Below are positions 1 through 5,913 of a stretch of 7,444 bases of DNA, in pieces. Source of the stretch: Solirubrobacteraceae bacterium (GTDB taxonomy: Bacteria > Actinomycetota > Thermoleophilia > Solirubrobacterales > Solirubrobacteraceae). The position numbers and the translations under genes are program-made. The DNA lies in the NCBI GenBank assembly GCA_019683665.1, contig JADGIB010000176.1, forward strand, positions 1 through 7,444, given 5' to 3'. The notes beneath the pieces were generated by a model. It was not told the origin of the DNA, did no database searches, and was given only the letters and a program-made list of their open reading frames with translations. The stretch's first letter is position 1, and the number at the start of each line of letters is the position of its first letter.

Positions 1-112
1 AACACACCGGCCCCCCCCCCCGGCCGCGCCCCCCGCCCCCGCGCGGGGGGCGCGGCGCGGCGCCGGCGCGGACCATCGCCTCGGCGGCGGCGCGATCCTC
101 GCGCCCGGACGG
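1..112. other. Left-edge non-coding stretch, G/C only from 7 to 71
   Basis: I see no supported gene here. Positions 7-71 contain no A or T, including an 11-C run (11-21), the hairpin above, and the palindrome GCGCCGGCGC (60-69). A minus-strand ATG at 76 opens a frame to the window edge, but it encodes only Gly/Arg/Pro low complexity. The stretch is therefore best described as intergenic sequence after the operon. Confidence 0.55.
23..56 (-). terminator. Possible transcription-end hairpin after the VOC gene
   Basis: A perfect 12-bp inverted repeat made only of G and C (23-34 pairs with 45-56) surrounds a 10-nt loop. It lies 57 nt past the VOC stop, where an operon terminator would be expected. 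On the minus strand it is followed by a G run, not a U tract, so it is not a classic intrinsic terminator. It may act as a U-less hairpin, an mRNA-end stabiliser, or be a by-product of extreme GC content. Confidence 0.35.
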
Positions 113-550
113 TCAGACCCGGGTGGCGAGCTCGAGGATGTGGTCGTCGGGGTCGCGCAGGTAGAGCGACCGGAAGCGCCCGCGCTGGAAGATGTCGGTG
201 GTCTGGACGCCGCGCCCGCGCAGGTAGTCGCGCCAGGCCTCGAGCTCCTCGGCCGAGTCGACGGCGAGCGCGAGGTGGTGCGGGGCGCCCGGGCCGGGGC
301 TGCCGGCCGGCATCTGCGGATACTCCATGAACGAGACGAGCGTGCCGGCCCGGCCCTCGGCGTCGCCGAACCAGAAGTGGCGCGCGGTCGGGTCGTCGTC
401 GTTGACGCCCTGCTCGACGAGGCCGAGTCCCAGCGTGTCGCGGTAGAAGGCGGTCGTGGCGTCCAGGTCGCGGACGATGAGCGTCACGTGGTGGATGCCG
501 GTGATCTGCATCCGCCGGGGCTGGGCGGTCGATTCGGTCGGTTCGGTCAC
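113..550 (-). CDS. Single-module VOC (glyoxalase / extradiol dioxygenase fold) protein
   Basis: A 145-residue protein of the vicinal oxygen chelate superfamily. It shows two beta-alpha-beta-beta-beta repeats: GIHHVTLIVRDLDATTAFYR (18-37) with GTLVSFMEYP, and PHHLALAVDSAEELEAW (90-106) with LYLRDPDDHILELATRV at the end. Likely metal ligands are H21, H92 and E140, with E76 at the fourth position of glyoxalase-like sites. The segment LGLGLVEQGVNDDDPTARHFWFGD resembles the N-terminal half of MhqO/YkcA-type ring-cleaving dioxygenases, but those have two modules and about 300 residues, so this protein would need to dimerise. The substrate is unknown. I chose the GTG at 550 because it overlaps the previous stop (GTGA) and has a weak AGGG 8 nt upstream. 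The ATG at 511, right before the domain, is the alternative and has no ribosome site. It is the last gene before the left-edge hairpin. Confidence 0.88.
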   Translation of the reverse strand: MTEPTESTAQPRRMQITGIHHVTLIVRDLDATTAFYRDTLGLGLVEQGVNDDDPTARHFWFGDAEGRAGTLVSFMEYPQMPAGSPGPGAPHHLALAVDSAEELEAWRDYLRGRGVQTTDIFQRGRFRSLYLRDPDDHILELATRV

Positions 551-1047
551 AGCCGGAACCCTATGCCCCCGGTCCGACGACGGAACGCCGCCCGCAGCGC
601 GGCGAAGCAGGCGGCGAAGACGGCGACGCCGACGCCGGCGAGCACGAGCCGCGGCAGGCCGGTGAAGAAGTGCAGCGGGATGACGGCGAGGACCGCCGCG
701 CCGGCGGCCAGCAGCGTCGAGTGCGAGCGGTAGCCGGCGAAGTGCTCGCGCAGCGACAGCTCCAGCGAGGCGACGGCGACGAGCGCGAAGCCGCAGACGC
801 TGAACGCGACCCGGTCGGCCGCCACGCCGGCGAGGCCGAGGACGAGGAGGACGATCCCGGCGAGGATCGTCAGCTCGATGAGCGGGAACGGGCTCCACGG
901 GGCCTTCGGCGCGTCCTCGAGGCGGGCGCGGCGCGACGCGCGCGGCTGGGCGCGCGGGGCGGCGGGCTCGGGTGCGGGCCGCTCGCACACGGCGGTCGCG
1001 GCGGGCGCGGTCGGGCGCTTGCGGCGCTTGCGGCGGCGGTCGGCCAT
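547..1047 (-). CDS. Four-TM membrane protein of unknown function
   Basis: A 166-residue protein that I cannot assign to a named family. It has a strongly basic N-terminus (MADRRRKRRKR) and an Arg/Pro/Ala-rich, probably disordered segment to about residue 50. Four hydrophobic helices follow at about 55-75, 80-99, 110-127 and 132-152, then a basic C-terminus (FRRRTGGIGFRL). The distinctive polar stretch SLREHFAGYRSHST (98-111) lies between helices 2 and 3. By the positive-inside rule both termini are cytoplasmic, and so this loop is too. The gene starts 25 nt after the thioredoxin-fold stop. No clear Shine-Dalgarno precedes the ATG, so the start could be internal (for example GTG at residue 20), which would remove most of the basic tail. 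Its stop overlaps the next start as GTGA, so it is expressed with the VOC gene. No catalytic motif is visible. Confidence 0.75.
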   Translation of the reverse strand: MADRRRKRRKRPTAPAATAVCERPAPEPAAPRAQPRASRRARLEDAPKAPWSPFPLIELTILAGIVLLVLGLAGVAADRVAFSVCGFALVAVASLELSLREHFAGYRSHSTLLAAGAAVLAVIPLHFFTGLPRLVLAGVGVAVFAACFAALRAAFRRRTGGIGFRL

Positions 1048-1072
1048 GGCTGGCGGCCAGCGTACCCGGGCC

Positions 1073-1738
1073 TCAGCCGCCCGGGGCCCAGCCGCGCCGC
1101 CGCGACGCGGCGACGAGCCGCTCGACCCGCGCCGCCAGCGACGCCTCCGGCTCCTCCCCGAGGACGGTGCCGCGCACCTCGCCGCCCGGGTAGGCGAGCG
1201 TGACGTGCGGGCAGACGGCGACGCCGTAGAGGGCGGCGAGCGCGCCGTCGCGGTCCCAGCCGACCGGGAACGTCCAGCCGTGCTCGGCGACGAGCCGGCG
1301 CAGGTCGTCGCGGTCGCCGCGGATCGACACGGCCGCGACCTGGACCTCCGGGTGGTCGCGGTGGATCGCCTCGAGACGGTCGAGCGTGCGGGTGCAGTCG
1401 CCGCCGCGCGTGGCCAGGAACGCGAGCACGACCGGCCCGCGCTCGGCCAGCTCGCACACGTTGAGGACCTCCGGGCCGCGGACCGAGCAGGCGGGCACGC
1501 GCCCGGCGGCGCCCGAGTCGGGCTCGCGGGCGACGTTCGCGTCGCCCTCCAGCGACCCGAGCGCGAGCGGCACCGCGAACGGCGGCAGCCGGGCGCCGGG
1601 CTGCGGCCCGGCGGCGCCGGCGCCGTCCCCGCCGCCGAGCCCGCGGATCGACGCGATCGCGACGACGGCGAGCACGGCGGCGGCGAGCACCCACCCGTAG
1701 CGGGACTGCCACGGCGGGCGGTCCGGCGGCGCGCTCAC
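1073..1738 (-). CDS. Membrane-anchored thioredoxin-fold (redoxin/TlpA-like) protein with an incomplete CxxC
   Basis: A 221-residue protein starting at a GTG that overlaps the RND stop (GTGA, 1738-1735). An N-terminal anchor or uncleaved signal (about 15-33) precedes a Gly/Ala/Pro linker. A thioredoxin-like domain follows (about 85-212): the strand VVLAFLAT, an active-site loop RGGDC (111-115), then VQVAAVSIRGDRDDLRRLV, WTFPVGWDRDG, and VAVCPHVTLAYP (173-184), whose Pro177 is the expected cis-proline. The loop aligns with WCxxC but has Gly112 in place of the nucleophilic cysteine and keeps the second, C115. Other cysteines are C84, C95 and C176. It is therefore unlikely to be a standard disulfide reductase; it may use another cysteine pair, act as a one-cysteine redoxin, or be a non-catalytic chaperone. 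It should face outside the membrane, beside the exporter it is translationally coupled to. The fold is clear; the activity is not. Confidence 0.85.
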   Translation of the reverse strand: MSAPPDRPPWQSRYGWVLAAAVLAVVAIASIRGLGGGDGAGAAGPQPGARLPPFAVPLALGSLEGDANVAREPDSGAAGRVPACSVRGPEVLNVCELAERGPVVLAFLATRGGDCTRTLDRLEAIHRDHPEVQVAAVSIRGDRDDLRRLVAEHGWTFPVGWDRDGALAALYGVAVCPHVTLAYPGGEVRGTVLGEEPEASLAARVERLVAASRRRGWAPGG

Positions 1739-4293
1739 GCCCGCCGCCTCCGCTCGGCCGCGACGAGCACCGCCGGCAGCACGACGAGGACGCCGAGCAG
1801 CGACACGCCGAGGTCGACCACGGTCACCCAGCCGAAGTCGCGCAGCATCTGGACGTCGGAGGCGACAAGCACGGCGAACCCGGCGATCGCGGTCGCGCCG
1901 GACGCGACGACCGCCGCCCCGGTCGAGCGGTACGTCGCCGCCAGCGCCTCCCCCACCCCGAGGCCGCGCGCCCGCTCCTGGCGGTGGCGCTCGGCCAGCA
2001 GGACGCTGAACTCGGTCGAGATCGCGACGACGAGCGCGCCGAGCGTCACCGACATCGGGTTCAGCTCGACGTGCAGGGCGGCGAGGACGAGCGCCGACCA
2101 GCCGGTCGCGAGCGCGATCGGGGCCAGCGGCACGAGCGCGCGGCGGACCGACCGCAGCGCGACGAGCAGGACGAGCGCGACGGCGGCCAGCCCGCCGGCG
2201 AGCAGGAGCGCCCGCCGCCACGGCGACGAGACCTGCGCGTTGGCCTCGGCGGCGAGGACGGGCAGGCCGACGAGCTCGGCGGTGACCCCGTCGGGCGGGT
2301 CGAGCTCGTCGCGCATCGCCTCGATGACCGCCTGCTGGCGGTCGAGCGGCATGAGGCGGATGCCGAAGGCGAGCGTCGCCGTCGTGCGGTCGGCGGTGAC
2401 GACGCCCTGCGAGAAGTAGCCGGGGACGGCGTCGAGCAGCTCGGCGATCTCCTCGCGGGTCGGCTCGCCGGCGCCGGCGAACAGGTCGGGCAGCGAGAAG
2501 GCCGGGCAGAGCGTCGCGCGCCCGCAGCGGCGCCCGCCGTCGCCGAAGCGGTCGAGGATCCGCTCCTGGTAGTCGGTCATCCAGCGCAGGACGGCCGGGT
2601 CGGTGAGGTCGTCGGCGCGGACCATGACGTCGATCTCGCCGCCGACGCCGGTCGAGGCCTGCAGGGCCCGCAGGTCGGCCAGGGCGGGCATGTCCTGGGG
2701 CACGAGCCGGTTGACGTCGGACTGGACCGGCGCCTGCGTGTCGAGCGCCCAGCCGGCGACGGCGAGGACGGCGCCGGCGGCGATCACGATCCGCCCGCGG
2801 GCGAGCGCGGTCCGCACGATCCAGCCGCTCGCCCGCCGCCCGCCCGCGCGCAGCGCCCGCGCGAGCGGGTTGCCCGCGACGAGCTCGTCGGCGCCGGCGA
2901 CGGCCGAGCGCAGCGCCCGTCCGGCCGCGCCGCCGATCGCGGCGGGGCGGCGGCCGGCCAGCGTCAGCGCCGCCGCCCCGGCGGTGAACGTGAGCAGGAG
3001 CGCGAGCAGGACGCCGGAGACGAGCAGCAGCCCGAACTGGCGGACCATCGGCACCGGCGACAGCGCGAGGACGAGGAACCCGGCCGCGGTCGCCGCCCCC
3101 GCCGTCAGGATCGCCGGCCCGCCCCGCGCGGCCGCCGCCCGCGGCGAGCCCTCCTCGCGGGTGCGCGCCTGGAACTGGATCGCGTAGTCGACGGCCAGGC
3201 CGATGAGGACCGGCAGCACGCCGATCGACGCCATCGTCAGCGGCAGCCCGAGCGCGGCGAGCGCCCCGAACGTCAGCCCGCCGGCGCCGAGCGCGAGCGC
3301 GAGCGGCAGCAGCCGCGGCCGCACCCGGAAGACGAGCGCGAGGACGCCGGCCATGACGAGGAGCGCGACGACGAGCAGGGTGACGAGCGCGTCGCCGATC
3401 GCGTCGCCGAGGTCGCTGAGCACGACCGGCGCGCCGGTGACGACGTAGCTGCCGCCGCCGGTCAGCCGCCACTGCGGCATCGCGACCGCCTCGCGCACGA
3501 GCGCGATCGCCTCCCGCCGCTCCTCGTCGTCGAGGTCGGGCCGCAGGCGCACCTGGATGAGCGCGGAGCGCGGCGTCGGGAACAGGTAGGCGAAGCGCGC
3601 CTTCGGGGTCCCGTCGCGGCCGTCCCCGGTGAACACGAGCCGCGACACGAACGCAGTGTCGTTGAGCTGCGGCACCCCGCGCAGCCCGTACTCGAGCGCG
3701 AGCGCGAGCACGTCGCGGGTGAACCCGGCGTCGACGAGCTCGCGCGCCTGGCGGGCGAAGCGGCGGGCCCGCGCCGGCGAGTACCCGCGGCGGCGGGCGA
3801 GCTCGCGGGCCGCCCGCGCCGCCTCGTCGGCCTGCTGCGCGGCGGCCCGGGAGGTCTCGGTGAAGCGGTCGGCGATCTGGCGCACGGACTCGTTGACGAA
3901 CGTCCCCGGCCCGTAGACGACCTGGACGGGATGGGTGGCCGCCAGCCGCCCGCACGGCGAGCCGGTGCCGCCGGGCGGCGTGGCCCCGGCGGGCACGTTG
4001 CCCGACAGGCAGCCCTCGAGCCCGAGCACGGTCTCGAGGTCGCTCGTGAGCAGCAGCTGGCGGAGGTTCTCGCGGACGAGGACGTAGACGGCGTCGTCGC
4101 CGAAGCGCTCGTGGTAGCGCTCGGTCGCCTGCCAGGCGCCCGACGAGCGGCCGACGAGCGTGTCGGCCCCGCCGGAGGGCCGCAGCGTCGCGACCGCGAG
4201 CGCGGCCGCCGCGCCGGCGACGAGCAGCGCGGCGCCGAGCACCGTCCACGGCCGGCGCCCGACCCAGCCCACCAGGCGCTCGAGGCCCGTCAT
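1735..4293 (-). CDS. RND superfamily transporter, MMPL / HAE3-like
   Basis: An 852-residue protein with the duplicated RND plan. TM1 is at about 16-37, and a first extracytoplasmic loop covers about 38-295. TM2-6 lie at about 297-447 and TM7 at about 500-517. A second loop covers about 518-693, and TM8-12 lie at about 695-848. TM4 carries GLAVDYAIQF (365-374), the Asp-Tyr proton-relay motif of MMPL proteins. The equivalent in TM10 is STEFSVLLAERH (759-770), with Glu-Phe instead. Members export or shuttle hydrophobic molecules (lipids, hopanoids, drugs) using proton flux; the substrate here is unknown. Placement directly after MCE genes points to a lipid or other apolar substrate. The only cysteines are C95 and C114 in loop 1 and C590 and C596 in loop 2. 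The ATG is 12 nt after the MCE stop; GGGAG directly abuts it, so the ribosome site is poorly spaced and the start is less certain than the rest. Confidence 0.93.
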   Translation of the reverse strand: MTGLERLVGWVGRRPWTVLGAALLVAGAAAALAVATLRPSGGADTLVGRSSGAWQATERYHERFGDDAVYVLVRENLRQLLLTSDLETVLGLEGCLSGNVPAGATPPGGTGSPCGRLAATHPVQVVYGPGTFVNESVRQIADRFTETSRAAAQQADEAARAARELARRRGYSPARARRFARQARELVDAGFTRDVLALALEYGLRGVPQLNDTAFVSRLVFTGDGRDGTPKARFAYLFPTPRSALIQVRLRPDLDDEERREAIALVREAVAMPQWRLTGGGSYVVTGAPVVLSDLGDAIGDALVTLLVVALLVMAGVLALVFRVRPRLLPLALALGAGGLTFGALAALGLPLTMASIGVLPVLIGLAVDYAIQFQARTREEGSPRAAAARGGPAILTAGAATAAGFLVLALSPVPMVRQFGLLLVSGVLLALLLTFTAGAAALTLAGRRPAAIGGAAGRALRSAVAGADELVAGNPLARALRAGGRRASGWIVRTALARGRIVIAAGAVLAVAGWALDTQAPVQSDVNRLVPQDMPALADLRALQASTGVGGEIDVMVRADDLTDPAVLRWMTDYQERILDRFGDGGRRCGRATLCPAFSLPDLFAGAGEPTREEIAELLDAVPGYFSQGVVTADRTTATLAFGIRLMPLDRQQAVIEAMRDELDPPDGVTAELVGLPVLAAEANAQVSSPWRRALLLAGGLAAVALVLLVALRSVRRALVPLAPIALATGWSALVLAALHVELNPMSVTLGALVVAISTEFSVLLAERHRQERARGLGVGEALAATYRSTGAAVVASGATAIAGFAVLVASDVQMLRDFGWVTVVDLGVSLLGVLVVLPAVLVAAERRRRA
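1747..1751 (-). promoter_or_regulatory. Shine-Dalgarno that fixes the GTG start of the thioredoxin-fold gene
   Basis: The minus strand reads GGAGG, 8 nt before the GTG at 1738, within the last codons of the RND gene. This favours the GTG overlapping the RND stop over any other start in a frame that stays open for several kilobases upstream. Confidence 0.65.
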
Positions 4294-4305
4294 CTCCCGG
4301 CCAGG

Positions 4306-5913
4306 TTACGGCTCGGCCGTGTGCCCGTTCGGCGCCGCCGAGACGTGCGGGTACTGGGTCGTGCCGGCGCGGGTCGTGTACGGGCCCTGCTGGCGGCACG
4401 GCGGCGCGATGACCTCCTGGACGCCGCCGAAGGCCTGGGCGAACAGCTCGGCCTGCAGCGCCGGGGTGACGTAGCTGTTGAGGACGCCGATGAGCTGCTG
4501 GGCCTGGTCGGCGTCCAGCTCGCGCAGCGGCTGCGGGAGCAGCGCCGTCAGCGCCGAGGTCGCCCCGCCGATCGCCTCCGCCAGCTCGCTCGTCTGCACG
4601 AAGGCCGGGAAGCCGCTCGCGCACTGGCGCGTCTCGTAGGAGGCCATGCCGCGCATGAGGTTGAGGAACTCGCGCGGCTTCATGTACGGGTTGGCGCGGT
4701 TGCTCGGCAGGCGCCGCGGATAGATCGCGAGGTTCTCCGGCGTGACCGGGTTGATCGTGCGCAGGTAGTGGACCGGGTTGCCGTCGACGTCGGGCGAGGT
4801 CGCCTGGGTCGCGGCGACCGGGTTGGCGAAGAACGCGGTCAGCTCGCTGCGGTACTCGCCCAGGAAGGCCAGGATCGGGTTGAGCTGGCGCAGCGGGGCG
4901 TCGAACTCGCCCAGGAACGGGGCGAAGCGGTCGAGGAAGCGCTGGACGGCGGGCAGGCCGCGCTCGGACGCGTCGATGAGCGGGTCGAGGTCGCGGAAGA
5001 GCGCGTTGAGGTCGGGCGCGAGCGCGTCGAGCTGGCGCAGCGTCGGCGACAGCTCGCGCGCGGCCGGGCGCAGCTGGTCGACGAGCGGGTCGGTCTCGCG
5101 CGCGAACGCGGTGAGGCGCCGCACGGTCCGCTCGGACTCGTCCTCGAACGTCGGCAGCGCCCGGAAGAGCGCCTTGAGGTCCTCGTCGCGGCGGGCGGTC
5201 GTCTCGAAGACCGCGTTCGCGTTGCGGATGAGCTGGGCGAGCTGGTCGCCGCGGGCGCTCAGCGCGCCGAACACGCGGCCGGTGCCGTCGACGAGCTCGC
5301 GCACCTCGCGGTCCTGGGCCTTGAGGATCCGCAGCAGCCGGTTCGTGTCGACGGCGAACGGGGCGAGGTTGCCGAGCGCGTCGTTGACGTTCCCGCCCTG
5401 GCCGCGCATGCCGATCGCCTGCTGCTGCATCCAGGTCTGGAACGCCTCGCGCGTCTCGGCGTCGAACGTGCTGAGGATCTCGTCGAGCTCGACGGTCGGC
5501 GAGACCTGCGAGGCGGGCAGCGTGCCGCCCTCGGGCAGCATCCCGCTCGACGGGTCCCCCGGCGTCAGCTCGACGTAGGTCTCGCCCAGGAGCGTCTTCT
5601 GGCGCAGGATCGCGCGGGTGTCGCGCGGGATCGGCGCGTACTCGCGGTCCATCTCGATGACGGTCCGCGAGCGGCCGTCCGGCGTCGTGTCGATCTCCTT
5701 GACCTTGCCGACGGGCACGCCGGAGATGCGCACGTCGGCCTCGGCGGCGAGCTGGGTCGCCTCGCCGAAGGAGGTCGTGAAGCGGTAGCCCTTCGGCGCC
5801 AGCGGCGTCGCGCCGCCGAAGGCGATCCACAGGTAGAGGAGCAGGCCGAAGCACGACAGGGCGAAGACGACCATGACGAGCAGCCGGCCGAAGGTGGGCG
5901 CCTGCTTCTGCAT
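4306..5913 (-). CDS. MCE family protein, last MCE subunit of the operon
   Basis: A 535-residue protein. A hydrophobic N-terminal segment (about 11-33) is followed by an MlaD/MCE domain at about 43-118, with TSFGEATQLAAEADVRISGV, then VGKVKEI, and closing TLLGETYVELTPG. A long helical region (about 142-360) includes LRPAAR at 281-286. The globular C-terminal part (361-535) contains YLRTINPV, NPYMKPREFLNLM and two cysteines (C431, C506). It is expected to be one chain of a hetero-hexameric lipid-conducting tube working with a YrbE-type permease and Mkl-type ATPase, neither of which is in the window. The start is the ATG in TGATG with a strong Shine-Dalgarno; reading further upstream in frame gives only an Arg/Pro-rich shadow. 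C21 in VFALSC loosely fits a lipobox, recalling mycobacterial MceE lipoproteins, but the hydrophobic run continues past it, so an uncleaved anchor is as likely. The RND gene starts 12 nt downstream. Confidence 0.93.
   Translation of the reverse strand: MQKQAPTFGRLLVMVVFALSCFGLLLYLWIAFGGATPLAPKGYRFTTSFGEATQLAAEADVRISGVPVGKVKEIDTTPDGRSRTVIEMDREYAPIPRDTRAILRQKTLLGETYVELTPGDPSSGMLPEGGTLPASQVSPTVELDEILSTFDAETREAFQTWMQQQAIGMRGQGGNVNDALGNLAPFAVDTNRLLRILKAQDREVRELVDGTGRVFGALSARGDQLAQLIRNANAVFETTARRDEDLKALFRALPTFEDESERTVRRLTAFARETDPLVDQLRPAARELSPTLRQLDALAPDLNALFRDLDPLIDASERGLPAVQRFLDRFAPFLGEFDAPLRQLNPILAFLGEYRSELTAFFANPVAATQATSPDVDGNPVHYLRTINPVTPENLAIYPRRLPSNRANPYMKPREFLNLMRGMASYETRQCASGFPAFVQTSELAEAIGGATSALTALLPQPLRELDADQAQQLIGVLNSYVTPALQAELFAQAFGGVQEVIAPPCRQQGPYTTRAGTTQYPHVSAAPNGHTAEP

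Noticed and set aside
1..76. Minus-strand ATG at 76 opening a frame to the left edge
   Set aside because: It encodes only Gly/Arg/Pro repeats over the G/C-only stretch and has no ribosome site; it is more likely intergenic.
551..988. Upstream extension of the VOC frame to an ATG at 988
   Set aside because: The added residues are Arg/Pro-rich and lie over the four-TM gene in a different frame; the GTGA overlap at 550 explains the start.
878..2419. Plus-strand open frame of 513 codons, and the nested plus-strand frames at 140-733 and 670-1203
   Set aside because: No hydrophobic pattern, motif or ribosome site; they are antisense to supported genes and low in complexity.
1739..5854. Upstream extension of the thioredoxin-fold frame to about 1593 codons
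   Set aside because: The upstream part is Arg/Pro/Ala-rich and overlaps the RND and MCE genes in another frame; the GTG at 1738 with GGAGG 8 nt before it gives a sensible membrane-anchored start.
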